NCBI RefSeq assembly: GCF_001598295.1
Contig: NZ_BCYR01000007.1
Coordinates: forward strand, 224,297-288,296
Reading direction: 5' to 3'
Origin: Klebsiella ornithinolytica NBRC 105727 = ATCC 31898
GTDB taxonomy: Bacteria; Pseudomonadota; Gammaproteobacteria; Enterobacterales; Enterobacteriaceae
DNA length: 64,000 nucleotides
The notes beneath the pieces are model-generated. The model worked only from the letters and a program-made list of their open reading frames with translations. It had not been told where the DNA came from and ran no database searches. Both the position numbers and the translations under genes were made by a program. This document shows, piece after piece, positions 6,485 through 15,868 of this stretch. Each line of letters starts with the position of its first letter. Within the stretch, counting starts at the first letter, position 1.

Positions 6485-9208
6485 TTGACCAGAATCCATC
6501 ATCCCCATAATTCGCCTCCTGCGGGAGATACTGCGGCACAGCCAGCCTACCGGCAGACCGTTGAACAGGTACTGGCGCAGAACCACAGTCGCGCCGAGGG
6601 ATTGCATTCCGCCGAGGCCGCAGAACGTCTGGCCTCCTTTGGCCCTAACGCGCTGCCGGAAAAGAAAAGCAAGCCGGCCTGGCTGCGTTTCCTGGCCCAC
6701 TTTAACGACGTGCTGATTTTCGTCCTGCTGGCGGCGGCGGCGCTGACGGCGGTGATGGGGCACTGGGTGGATACCCTGGTGATCCTGGGCGTCACGGTCA
6801 TCAACGCCCTGATCGGTCACGTGCAGGAGAGCAACGCCGAGAAATCCCTGCAGGGGATCCGCAACATGCTCTCCAGCAATGCCCGGGTGCAGCGCAACGG
6901 TAAACACGAAACCTTGCCCACCCGCGATCTGGTGCCGGGTGATATCGTTATTCTGCGGGCGGGCGACCGCGTTCCGGCGGATATGCGCCTGATCGAAACT
7001 CACAACCTGCGTGTGGAAGAGGCGATCCTGACCGGCGAATCAACGGTGGTGGATAAAATCACCGATGCGCTGCAAGGCGAACTGCCGCTGGGCGACCGGA
7101 CCAACATGGTGTTTTCCGGTACCACCATCAGCGCCGGCGGTGGCGTCGGCGTCGTGACGGCGACCGGGCAGGATACGGAGCTTGGGCATATCAACCAGAT
7201 GATGGCCGGTATCGAGAAACATCGCACGCCGCTGCTGGTGCAGATGGATAAGCTGGGTAAAGCGATTTTCGTCATTATCCTCGCCATGATGGCGGCGCTG
7301 TTTGTCTTCAGCCTGGCCCTGCGTGATATCCCCATGGGGGAACTGCTGCTCTCCCTGATTAGCCTGGCCGTAGCGGCGGTCCCGGAAGGACTTCCGGCGA
7401 TTATCTCGATCATCCTCTCCCTCGGCGTGCAGGCGATGGCGCGCAAACACGCCATTATTCGCAAGCTCCCGACGGTAGAAACGCTGGGGGCGATGACCGT
7501 CGTCTGTTCGGATAAAACCGGTACGCTGACCATGAACGAAATGACGGTCAAAGCGATTATCACCGCCGACTGCTGCTACCGGGTTGAGGGTGACAGCTAT
7601 GAGCCGCAGGGCAATATCTATCTGGAAGGCAGCGATGAGCCGGTACAAATTCATGCCGGAAGCGTACTGGAAACGTATCTGCGTACCATTGACCTGTGCA
7701 ACGACAGCCAGCTGGTACAGGACGCGCGCGGCCTGTGGGGCATCACCGGCGGCCCGACCGAAGGGGCGTTAAAAGTGCTGGCGGCGAAGGCAAAGCTGCC
7801 GCCGGTTGAGACGCAGCTGATTGCCAAAATTCCGTTTGATTCACAGTATAAGTACATGGCGACGCAGCAGAGAATCGACACCGCTGAGCGTGTGTTGATC
7901 ACCGGCGCGCCGGATGTGATTTTCGCGATGTGCCGCGAGCAGATGACAAAGCAGGGGACGGTTCCGTTCGAGCGCCAGTACTGGGAGGATGAGATCTCTC
8001 GCTTCGCCAGCCAGGGGCTGCGCATGGTTGCCGCCGCCTGTAAACCGGCGCGCGCCGGCAGCACGACGCTGACCCACGACGATCTGCGTGAGGGGCTGGT
8101 GTTCCTCGGCATCGCCGGAATGATGGATCCGCCACGTTCGGAGGCCATAGAGGCGATTCACGCCTGCCAGACCGCAGGGATCCGCGTGAAAATGATCACC
8201 GGCGATCACCCGCAGACGGCAATGAGCATCGGCCAGATGCTGGGGATCACCAACAGCCATCAGGCGATGACCGGCTATCAGCTGGAGCACATGGACGATG
8301 GCGAACTGGCGAAAGCCGCCGTGGAGTACGACATTTTTGCTCGTACCAGTCCGGAGCATAAGCTGCGCCTGGTCAAAGCGCTGCAGGATACCGGTGAAGT
8401 CGTCGGCATGACCGGTGACGGGGTGAACGATGCGCCGGCGCTCCGCCAGGCCGACGTCGGCATTGCGATGGGGATCAAAGGCACTGAAGTCACCAAAGAG
8501 GCGGCCGACATGGTGCTGACGGACGACAACTTCGCCACCATTGCCAGCTCGGTGAAAGAGGGGCGTCGCGTCTACGACAACCTGAAGAAAACGATTCTGT
8601 TTATTATGCCCACCAACCTGGCGCAGGGGCTGCTGATTATCATTGCCCTGTTAGCGGGGAACATTATTCCGCTGACGCCGGTGTTGATTCTGTGGATGAA
8701 CATGGCAACCTCCGCCACGCTCTCTTTCGGTCTCGCTTTCGAAGCCGCGGAGCGCAACGTCATGAACCGCCCACCGCGGAAAACCGGCCAGCACGTCATG
8801 GATGGTTATGCCATCTGGCGCGTCGCCTTCGTCGGAACCATGATTGCCGTCGCCGCCTTTATTCTTGAGGCCTGGCTGGCGCCGCGCGGCCATAGCGCCG
8901 AGTTTATCCGCACCGTGCTGTTACAGATGCTGGTGACCGCGCAGTGGGTGTACATGATTAACTGCCGTCGCAGCGAGGGCTTCTCATTAAATACTGGCCT
9001 GCTGCGCAACAAAGGCATCTGGCTGGTCAGCGGCGTGCTGCTGCTCCTGCAGCTGGCGATTATCTACCTGCCGTTTATGCAGACGATGTTTGGCACCGAG
9101 TCGCTGCCGCTGCGCTACTGGTTTATCACCCTGGCGATTGCCATCGTGATGTTCCTGGTGGTGGAAGTCGAGAAGCGTCTGACCCGCCCGTTACGTAAAA
9201 CCGCCTGA
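6485..9208 (+). CDS. P2-type cation-transporting ATPase
   Basis: A 907-residue P-type ATPase. It contains a TGES actuator motif (ILTGESTVVDK), the phosphorylation site DKTGTLT at Asp343, the hinge MTGDGVNDAPALR, and 8-10 membrane helices. The M4 motif PEGLPA is that of Ca2+/Na+-type P2 pumps. However, the M5 segment reads TNLAQG where Ca2+ pumps have N..E, and M6 reads MNMATS where they have NLVTD, so two usual ion-binding acids are missing. Start is TTG with AAGGA 8-9 bases upstream; the first ATG is far inside. It precedes the RND efflux genes by 60 bases and may share their transcript. The ion is not predictable from this. Confidence 0.88.
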   Translation: MTRIHHPHNSPPAGDTAAQPAYRQTVEQVLAQNHSRAEGLHSAEAAERLASFGPNALPEKKSKPAWLRFLAHFNDVLIFVLLAAAALTAVMGHWVDTLVILGVTVINALIGHVQESNAEKSLQGIRNMLSSNARVQRNGKHETLPTRDLVPGDIVILRAGDRVPADMRLIETHNLRVEEAILTGESTVVDKITDALQGELPLGDRTNMVFSGTTISAGGGVGVVTATGQDTELGHINQMMAGIEKHRTPLLVQMDKLGKAIFVIILAMMAALFVFSLALRDIPMGELLLSLISLAVAAVPEGLPAIISIILSLGVQAMARKHAIIRKLPTVETLGAMTVVCSDKTGTLTMNEMTVKAIITADCCYRVEGDSYEPQGNIYLEGSDEPVQIHAGSVLETYLRTIDLCNDSQLVQDARGLWGITGGPTEGALKVLAAKAKLPPVETQLIAKIPFDSQYKYMATQQRIDTAERVLITGAPDVIFAMCREQMTKQGTVPFERQYWEDEISRFASQGLRMVAAACKPARAGSTTLTHDDLREGLVFLGIAGMMDPPRSEAIEAIHACQTAGIRVKMITGDHPQTAMSIGQMLGITNSHQAMTGYQLEHMDDGELAKAAVEYDIFARTSPEHKLRLVKALQDTGEVVGMTGDGVNDAPALRQADVGIAMGIKGTEVTKEAADMVLTDDNFATIASSVKEGRRVYDNLKKTILFIMPTNLAQGLLIIIALLAGNIIPLTPVLILWMNMATSATLSFGLAFEAAERNVMNRPPRKTGQHVMDGYAIWRVAFVGTMIAVAAFILEAWLAPRGHSAEFIRTVLLQMLVTAQWVYMINCRRSEGFSLNTGLLRNKGIWLVSGVLLLLQLAIIYLPFMQTMFGTESLPLRYWFITLAIAIVMFLVVEVEKRLTRPLRKTA

Positions 9209-9268
9209 TCCGCCCGGCGCCCCTCTCCGCTCAGGGGAGGGACGCCGCATCGCCAGCAAGGAATCCCG

Positions 9269-10348
9269 ATGAGAAATATTTTGCGCCTGGTCTGCCTGAC
9301 CCTTGGCCTGGCCGGTTACGCCCTGACGGCCACCGCCGCGCCCGCCATCCCGGTTCGCGCGACCGTCGTTCAACTGCTGCCGCATGTGGCTGAACGTCCG
9401 CTTCCCGGCCGCATTGAAGCGATTCATGACGTGGAGATCCGCGCACGCACGGAGGGGACCATTGTGCAGCGCCACTTCCAGGACGGGCAGTACGTCAGGG
9501 AAGGCGATCGGCTGTTCACCCTCGATGATGCCCAACCTCGGGCTGCGCTGGCGCTGGCCGGGGCCGAGCTGAAAAGCGCGCAGGCTTCGCTGCGTCAGGC
9601 CCAGCAGCTGCTGACCCGCTATCAACAGCTGAAAAACAATCACTCCATCAGCCGCAACGATGTCGATAACGCCCGGATGCAGCGCGATGTCGCCGCCGCC
9701 GCCGTGGAACAGGCGAAGGCGCGCGTCACCACGCAGCAAATTACGCTGGATTATACGCGCATCGACTCGCCGGTCAGCGGGCGTATTGGCCACAGTCGTT
9801 TTCATGTCGGCAGCCTGGTGGGGCCGACCAGCGGCATGCTGGTGGATATCGTCCAGCTCGACCCGATTCGCGTCTCTTTCGCCTTAGATGAAGCCGCCTT
9901 TTACAGTAAAGCCGGGCAGCATGCCGATATCGGCGCGCTGAAGCAGGCGTGGCTGGCGCAGATTGAACCCGACGGCAGGCGGGAAGATGGGGTGTTGACC
10001 TCGGTCGATAACCGGATTGATACCCGCACCGCCAGCGTCGTGCTGCGCGCCGAATTCGCCAATCCGCAGCATCGCCTGCTGCCGGGCGGCAACGTGCCGG
10101 TCATTCTTCGCCCGCGACAGGCGCAGGAGAGTTTGATGATCCCGGTTGCCGCCGTCCAGCAGGATGCGCAGGGGTTTTATAGCTGGGTGGTGACGGACCA
10201 TAACACCGTTGCGCTGCGCCGTTTGACATCGGGCGGCCAGCAGGGGCAGCAGTTTGTCGTGGCGGACGGTCTGCAAGCGGGCGAGCGCGTGGTGACGGAC
10301 GGCGCGCAGCGTCTGCGTGACGGCGCCGCCGTTCAGTTGCTGAAATAA
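9269..10348 (+). CDS. RND efflux periplasmic adaptor (HlyD/MFP family)
   Basis: A 359-residue membrane-fusion protein with a signal peptide ending TATAAPA. A lipoyl-like half motif ([21 protein letters not shown]) is followed by an alpha-helical hairpin (about residues 95-150), the second lipoyl half ([13 protein letters not shown]), a beta-barrel and a membrane-proximal domain. It resembles MexE/AcrA-type adaptors but has no obvious lipobox cysteine. The pump gene starts 14 bases downstream. AAGGA upstream of ATG 9269 supports the start. Confidence 0.88.
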   Translation: MRNILRLVCLTLGLAGYALTATAAPAIPVRATVVQLLPHVAERPLPGRIEAIHDVEIRARTEGTIVQRHFQDGQYVREGDRLFTLDDAQPRAALALAGAELKSAQASLRQAQQLLTRYQQLKNNHSISRNDVDNARMQRDVAAAAVEQAKARVTTQQITLDYTRIDSPVSGRIGHSRFHVGSLVGPTSGMLVDIVQLDPIRVSFALDEAAFYSKAGQHADIGALKQAWLAQIEPDGRREDGVLTSVDNRIDTRTASVVLRAEFANPQHRLLPGGNVPVILRPRQAQESLMIPVAAVQQDAQGFYSWVVTDHNTVALRRLTSGGQQGQQFVVADGLQAGERVVTDGAQRLRDGAAVQLLK

Positions 10349-10362
10349 GGAAAGGAGAAGGG

Positions 10363-13300
10363 ATGCTGACGTTTTTTATTCGTCGCCCGCGTTTTGCGAT
10401 GGTGATTGCGCTGCTGCTGACCTTTATCGGCGCGGTAGCACTGAAGCTGATTCCGGTGGAACAATATCCGCAGATTACGCCACCGGTGGTCAACGTCAGC
10501 GCCAGCTGGCCGGGCGCCAGCGCGGCGGACGTCGCCGAGGCAATCGCCGCGCCGCTGGAGACCCAGCTCAACGGCGTTGACCATATGTTGTATATGGAGT
10601 CCACCAGTTCCGATGACGGCACCTACAGCCTGAGCCTGACCTTTGCGGCCGGAACCGATGCCGATCTGGCGGCGATTGACGTGCAAAACCGGGTGTCGCA
10701 GGCGGTGGCGCAACTCCCTGTCGATGCGCAGCAGAACGGCGTGCAGGTGCGCAAGCGGGCGAGCAACCTGCTGATGGGCGTCAGCCTGTACTCGCCGCTG
10801 GAGACGCTCTCTCCGCTGTTCGTCAGCAACTACGCCAGCACCCAGGTGCGTGAGGCGCTGGCCCGTCTACCGGGCGTCGGCGAAGTACAGATGTTCGGCG
10901 CCCGTGATTACAGCATGCGCGTCTGGCTGCGCCCCGATCGCATGAACGCGCTGAATGTGACGACCGACGATATTGCCCAGGCGCTGCGGGAGCAGAATGT
11001 GCAGGGGGCGGCGGGGCAGGTAGGCACGCCGCCGGTGTTCAACGGTCAGCAGCAGACGCTGACCATCAACGGCATCGGCCGCCTGAGCGATGCGGAAAGC
11101 TTCAGCCAGATAGCGATCCGCAGCGGGGAACACGGTCAGCTGGTTCGCCTCGCCGAAGTGGCCACCATTGAACTGGGGGCGCGCAGCTACAGTTCCGGCG
11201 CGCAGCTGAACGGCAAAGACTCCGCCTATCTCGGTATCTATCCGACGCCAACCGCCAACGCCCTGCAGGTCGCCGACGCGGTGCGCGCCGAACTGACCCG
11301 CCTGCACAGCCGCTTTCCGGCGGATCTGACCTGGGAGGTGAAGTTCGATACGACGCGCTTTGTCGCGGCGACGATTAAAGAGATTGGCGTCTCGCTGGTG
11401 CTGACCCTGTTGGCGGTGGTGCTGGTGGTATCGCTGTTTCTGCAAAGCTGGCGGGCCACGCTGATTGTCACCCTGGCGATCCCGGTGTCGCTGATCGGCA
11501 GCTTTGCCGTGCTTTATCTGCTGGGCTATAGCGCCAATACGCTGAGCCTATTCGCCATTATTCTCGCCCTGACCATGGTGGTCGATGATGCCATCGTGGT
11601 GGTGGAGAGCGTAGAAACCCATCTCGCCGAAGGCGTGGGGCGTGCGGAGGCGACCGCGCTGGCGCTACGGCAAATCGCCGGGCCGGTGATCGCCACAACG
11701 CTGGTACTGCTGGCGGTGTTTGTTCCGGTGGCGCTCCTGCCGGGGATTGTCGGTGAGCTGTATCGCCAGTTTGCCGTCACTCTGTCGACGGCGGTGACGG
11801 TGTCGAGCATCGTCGCGCTCACCCTGACGCCGGCGCTGTGCGCGCTGTTGCTGCGTCCGCGTCCCGCGCAGCCTGCTGCCATCTGGCGGGCTTTTAACCG
11901 CGCTCTGGCGACGGTGCGTGACGGCTACGGGGCGCTGGTCGGGTGGATGAACCGTCGTCTGTGGCTGGCGCTGGTGGCAACGATCGCCGCCGCCGCTCTG
12001 GTGGCCTTCAGCTTTAGCCAGATGCCGAAAGGTTTTCTGCCGCAGGAGGATCAGGGCTATTTCTTCGCCAGCGTACAGCTGCCGGAAGCCGCGTCGCTGG
12101 AGCGTACCGAAGCGGTGATGGCCCAGGCGCGCGAGCTGCTGCTGGCCAATCCGGCGGTTGAGGATGTGATTCAGGTGTCCGGGTTTAATATTCTCAACGG
12201 AACCAGCGCCTCCAACGGCGGCTTTATCTCGGTGATGCTGAAGGAGTGGCATCAGCGGCCGCCGCTGAATGAGGTGATGGGCAAATTGCAGGGACAGCTG
12301 ATGGGCCTGCCGGAGGCGACCATTATGGCCTTTGCGCCGCCCACGTTGCCGGGCCTGGGCAATGCGTCCGGGTTCAATTTACGCATTCTGGCACAGGCCG
12401 GGCAATCGACGGCAGAGCTGGAGCAGGTAACGCAGCAGGTGCTAAGGATGGCGAACCAGCATCCGCAGCTGAGCCAGGTGTTTACCACCTGGAGTAGCAA
12501 CGTGCCGCAGCTGACGCTCAACGTCGACCGCGACCAGGCGGCGCGGCTGGATGTGCCGGTATCGCGAATCTTCAATAGTCTGCAAACGGCGTTTGGCGGG
12601 ACGCGCGCCGGGGATTTCAGCATCAACAATCGTGTCTATCCGGTGGTGGTGCAAAACGAGATGCAGTGGCGCGAGCGGGCGGAGCAAATCGGCGAGCTGT
12701 ACGTACGAAATCATCACGGCGAGCGGATTCGGCTGAGCAATCTGGTGACCGTCACCCCCACCGTCGGCGCGCCGTTCATTCAGCAGTACAACCAGTTCCC
12801 GTCGGTGTCGGTGAGCGGCTCTGCGGCACAGGGCGTCAGCAGCCGCACGGCGATGGCGGTGATGGAGCAAATTCTGCTATCGAATTTGCCGCAGGGGTAT
12901 GATTACGCGTGGAGCGGCATCTCCTGGCAGGAGCAGCAGACCGGCAACCAGGCCATCTGGATCGTCCTGGCGGCGGTGGCGATGGCGTGGTTGTTCCTCG
13001 TCGCCCAGTATGAAAGCTGGACGCTGCCGGCCAGCGTGATGCTGTCGGTGCTGTTTGCCCTCGGCGGAGCGCTGCTGTGGCTGTGGATAGCCGGCTATGC
13101 CAACGATGTGTATGTGCAGATAGGGCTGGTGTTGTTAATCGCGCTGGCGGCGAAAAACGCGATATTAATCGTCGAGTTTGCCCGGGCCAGACGGGAAGAG
13201 GGGATGTCGGTGGTGGATGCTGCCCGCGAGGGAGCCACCCGGCGTTTTCGGGCGGTGCTGATGACCGCCGTCTCCTTTATCATCGGTATTATGCCGATGA

Positions 13301-13455
13301 TGCTCGCCACCGGCGCCGGGGCGCAGAGTCGGCGGATTATCGGCACTACGGTGTTCAGCGGCATGCTGGTGGCGACGGCGATCGGGATTGTGTTTATTCC
13401 CTCGCTGTTCGTGCTGTTCCAGCGCCTGCGCGAATGGGGGCATCGGCGGATGTAA
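10363..13455 (+). CDS. RND multidrug efflux transporter (HAE1 family)
   Basis: A 1030-residue inner-membrane proton antiporter. Its N-terminus ([20 protein letters not shown]), the TM4 motif [14 protein letters not shown] with paired aspartates, and the C-terminal [20 protein letters not shown] are typical of the AcrB/MexF group. Length is normal (about 1030-1050). It pairs with the adaptor directly upstream. No outer-membrane channel gene follows, so it probably recruits TolC or another distal channel. Klebsiella carries several such pumps (AcrAB, OqxAB, EefAB, Kex types); I cannot say which this is. Confidence 0.9.
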   Translation: MLTFFIRRPRFAMVIALLLTFIGAVALKLIPVEQYPQITPPVVNVSASWPGASAADVAEAIAAPLETQLNGVDHMLYMESTSSDDGTYSLSLTFAAGTDADLAAIDVQNRVSQAVAQLPVDAQQNGVQVRKRASNLLMGVSLYSPLETLSPLFVSNYASTQVREALARLPGVGEVQMFGARDYSMRVWLRPDRMNALNVTTDDIAQALREQNVQGAAGQVGTPPVFNGQQQTLTINGIGRLSDAESFSQIAIRSGEHGQLVRLAEVATIELGARSYSSGAQLNGKDSAYLGIYPTPTANALQVADAVRAELTRLHSRFPADLTWEVKFDTTRFVAATIKEIGVSLVLTLLAVVLVVSLFLQSWRATLIVTLAIPVSLIGSFAVLYLLGYSANTLSLFAIILALTMVVDDAIVVVESVETHLAEGVGRAEATALALRQIAGPVIATTLVLLAVFVPVALLPGIVGELYRQFAVTLSTAVTVSSIVALTLTPALCALLLRPRPAQPAAIWRAFNRALATVRDGYGALVGWMNRRLWLALVATIAAAALVAFSFSQMPKGFLPQEDQGYFFASVQLPEAASLERTEAVMAQARELLLANPAVEDVIQVSGFNILNGTSASNGGFISVMLKEWHQRPPLNEVMGKLQGQLMGLPEATIMAFAPPTLPGLGNASGFNLRILAQAGQSTAELEQVTQQVLRMANQHPQLSQVFTTWSSNVPQLTLNVDRDQAARLDVPVSRIFNSLQTAFGGTRAGDFSINNRVYPVVVQNEMQWRERAEQIGELYVRNHHGERIRLSNLVTVTPTVGAPFIQQYNQFPSVSVSGSAAQGVSSRTAMAVMEQILLSNLPQGYDYAWSGISWQEQQTGNQAIWIVLAAVAMAWLFLVAQYESWTLPASVMLSVLFALGGALLWLWIAGYANDVYVQIGLVLLIALAAKNAILIVEFARARREEGMSVVDAAREGATRRFRAVLMTAVSFIIGIMPMMLATGAGAQSRRIIGTTVFSGMLVATAIGIVFIPSLFVLFQRLREWGHRRM

Positions 13456-13470
13456 GCGCGCTTCTGTCGG

Positions 13471-13570
13471 CCAGCCTTGTCCTCCGGCCTCCGGTTCGCC
13501 GATTTCAGCGGACAGCTGGGCATCGCCGCATGTTTTGTGGTTTCTGAATGAGATGAGCTGCTGTTGCCGC
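13471..13570. repeat. Dispersed intergenic repeat, copy A
   Basis: This gap after the RND pump gene matches 29160-29260 in the same orientation. Over the best 82 bases (13489-13570 versus 29179-29260) I count about 63 identities without gaps, including CTCCGGTTCG and GATTTCAGCGGA. It contains no REP palindrome and no convincing ORF. I do not recognise the family. Confidence 0.6.
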
Positions 13571-13607
13571 CGCCACGGCTGGCGTGGTGCTACGGACAGC
13601 CAATCGG

Positions 13608-14342
13608 CTACGGGGACGGCTTGCTCTCCACCGTAATCAGGGTGACGAACGGGTGATACTGCCACGGTACGCTGCCGCCTTTCCGGTACATCTTTGAAAT
13701 GGTGCCGTCGAGATAGAGCATCTGCCGCACGTTGAGCGTTGACTGCGCGTAGCAGGCAAAATCGTAGAAGTTGGTTTCGCGATCGCTGAGCATAAAAATC
13801 ACCTGGCCCTGCCGGGTGATACCGACGCCATTGCGCAGCTTGCGTGAGCCGGCAGACGGCTTCAGACGCCAGTTTATTGTGCCGTTTTCAATCAGCATCG
13901 GGCCGGACTGCACGGCATAATCGATGCCCGGCGTCGGCTTAAATTTGTCGATACTGACGATTTTCGCCCGTTCGCCTTGCAGATAAAACACGCCGCCGGG
14001 GCGGATAAAAAAGTTGCCGCCGCCGGAAGCGCGATTCAGCGGAACTTTCTGCACGCCCTTTTCGATATACAGCCCCAGCGGCGCGTAGCTTTTCGCGTAG
14101 ATACCGCCGTTCATCGCCATCTGCACGCGTCCGCTCTGATTGATATCCGCCAGCAGCGCACGCAGCGATCCGAAGGCCTCGCCATCCGCTTTTTTCCAGT
14201 ACATCGCGATGCGCTCACGCTGCGGATTGACGGTATAGCTTTGTAGCGTCAGCGACGGGTCGGTGAGGGTGCATTTCCCGCTGGCCAGCGCGGAGAGGGG
14301 AAGCAACAGCGCTGGCAGCAGCGGCAGAAGGCGCAAAGTCAT
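13608..14342 (-). CDS. Exported phosphodiester glycosidase family protein (NAGPA/DUF2233)
   Basis: A 244-residue protein taken from ATG 14342, which gives a clean signal peptide (MTLRLLPLLPALLLPLSALA); the longer frame adds 16 poorly supported residues. Conserved segments MAMNGGIYAKSYAPLGLYIEKG, GGGNFFIRPGGVFY, VQSGPMLI and FYDFACYAQSTLNVRQMLYLDGTISKMY are those of the NAGPA domain, related to the enzyme uncovering mannose-6-phosphate signals. The bacterial substrate is not known. It stands alone between the efflux operon and ybdK. Confidence 0.82.
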   Translation of the reverse strand: MTLRLLPLLPALLLPLSALASGKCTLTDPSLTLQSYTVNPQRERIAMYWKKADGEAFGSLRALLADINQSGRVQMAMNGGIYAKSYAPLGLYIEKGVQKVPLNRASGGGNFFIRPGGVFYLQGERAKIVSIDKFKPTPGIDYAVQSGPMLIENGTINWRLKPSAGSRKLRNGVGITRQGQVIFMLSDRETNFYDFACYAQSTLNVRQMLYLDGTISKMYRKGGSVPWQYHPFVTLITVESKPSP

Positions 14343-14419
14343 GAGAACGTTCCAGGTATGCCGCAGGAAGATGCGGGGCGGCGAAAGCAATATTGGCCGC
14401 AGTATACCTTTTTGCCGGA

Positions 14420-15535
14420 CTATGCCGCCCAGATTTCGCAGTGCTTTTGCACCAGACCGATCAGCGAGCCGCCGGCGGCGACAAACTCGCGCATCTGCCG
14501 GGCTTCGCTCGTCTCCTGCTGCAGCTGGCGCCCGATCGCTGCAAGAGCGCTGGCGGCATTGAGGCGCTCGGCGTAGGGCATGAGACGAGGGATCAGCTGT
14601 AAAATCTCCTCGCGAAGCTGGCGCTGTTCGCCGCTGTGAACATCGGTAGTGATGCCCTCCAGACCGTAGCGACAGGCCTGGTAGCGGTTAAACGGATACA
14701 GCAGGTAGTCATCGGGATGATGTTTAAACGGCCTCTCCGTCAGCAGCCAACAGGCGAGGGTCTGGATGAATCCGGCGACATTGATCGCCTGCGCGAGAGT
14801 GAGCGGGGTATCCATCACCCGTACTTCGACGGTGCCAAAACGGGGGCTGGGGCGAATATCCCAGTGCAGATCCTTCATACTGTCGATCATGCTGGTATAG
14901 CTGAGGCGCCGGAATAAGCGGGTAAACTCCTGCCAGCTGTTGACCCACGGCATCGGCCCGTTGTCAGGATAGGCGGCGAACAGATTCAGACGCGAACAGG
15001 CAAAACCGCTGTCGGCGCCGTCGAGCCACGGCGAGGCCGCATTCAGCGCAATACAATGCGGAACGAAGCGCGACAGGCCATGTAAAAGATAAAGCGCATC
15101 ATCGCCGTTCTGGCAGCCAACATGGACGTGCTGGCCGAATATCGTGGCCTGCTGCGCCAGATAGCCGAAGTGCTCCACGGTTTTCAGATAGCGCGGATTA
15201 TCGCTGATTTGCTGGCGCTGCCAGGTCTGGAAAGGGTGGGTGCCGCCGCCGCAGATTTGCAGATGGTGGCGGGCGGCAGCGCGTAAAACCGCCTGCTGGA
15301 TGGTGCCCAGCTGCGTCGCGGCCTGGTGGATATCGCGACAAATCCCGGTGGCGATTTCCAGCATGCTTTCGGTGATGTCATGTTTAGCCTCCCCGACGCT
15401 CAGGCCGCTTTTCACGTCGTCGATGAGCCGCGAGGAGTCCTGGCTCAGGTCGTATCCTGGCGGATTGACCACCTGAAGCTCCAGTTCAATCCCGAGGGTG
15501 AAGGGGGCGGAGCGGTGAAAGTCGGGTAGCGGCAT
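14420..15535 (-). CDS. ybdK: YbdK, carboxylate-amine ligase (weak glutamate-cysteine ligase, GCS2)
   Basis: A 371-residue ATP-dependent ligase of the GCS2 family. [14 protein letters not shown], the phosphate/metal segment [20 protein letters not shown] and GTVEVRVMD are characteristic. E. coli YbdK shows weak gamma-glutamylcysteine synthetase activity; its physiological reaction is uncertain. In E. coli it lies beside ybdJ and entD, so it marks the ancestral locus here. It is divergent from the dipeptide-type ABC operon, with 333 bases between. Confidence 0.93.
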   Translation of the reverse strand: MPLPDFHRSAPFTLGIELELQVVNPPGYDLSQDSSRLIDDVKSGLSVGEAKHDITESMLEIATGICRDIHQAATQLGTIQQAVLRAAARHHLQICGGGTHPFQTWQRQQISDNPRYLKTVEHFGYLAQQATIFGQHVHVGCQNGDDALYLLHGLSRFVPHCIALNAASPWLDGADSGFACSRLNLFAAYPDNGPMPWVNSWQEFTRLFRRLSYTSMIDSMKDLHWDIRPSPRFGTVEVRVMDTPLTLAQAINVAGFIQTLACWLLTERPFKHHPDDYLLYPFNRYQACRYGLEGITTDVHSGEQRQLREEILQLIPRLMPYAERLNAASALAAIGRQLQQETSEARQMREFVAAGGSLIGLVQKHCEIWAA

Positions 15536-15812
15536 GGTGACTCCCTGATTAGCGCGATAAACGAAGTATAGATGGGTTCGCCGCGGGCAGATCGCTGCGC
15601 GGAAATGATGAATTTATTTTATAAAAGTGATGTTAAGTGATTATTCCGGCTTTGCCCGTGCGGCAATAAACGGGCTGGTGCAATTGTGCAACTTATTTCA
15701 CTCAGATGGTGCGTAAAGATAAGGGTTGTTTATTTTTTCAATTAAAATCATTCGGATATAATAGGTTGCTCTTATTTTATAAGCGCTTTCACACTTATTT
15801 TTCGCCCTGATA

Positions 15813-15834
15813 AACTGGTATGCATCTTGCCTGT
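15813..15834 (+). promoter_or_regulatory. Possible RpoN (sigma-54) promoter for the ABC/amidase operon
   Basis: CTGGTATG-CATC-TTGCC gives GG at 15817-15818 and GC at 15829-15830 with exactly ten bases between, close to the TGGCACG-N4-TTGCW consensus (two C-to-T changes in the -24 box). It is about 36 bases from the start codon. The rest of the 333-base gap (15536-15868) is AT-rich, with a direct repeat GTGCAA-TT-GTGCAA near 15680 and no gene that I can see. Nitrogen control would suit an amide-degrading operon, but this is inference. Confidence 0.4.
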
Positions 15835-15859
15835 TAAATAACGACTTTTATTTAACAGG
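15830..15859 (+). promoter_or_regulatory. Inverted repeat overlapping the ribosome site of the first ABC gene
   Basis: CCTGTTAAAT (15830-15839) and ATTTAACAGG (15850-15859) are perfect 10-base inverted copies separated by 10 bases. The right arm overlaps the AGGG ribosome site of the gene starting at 15869. It may be a regulator operator or an RNA hairpin that masks translation initiation. Confidence 0.5.
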
Positions 15860-15868
15860 GACAATGTG

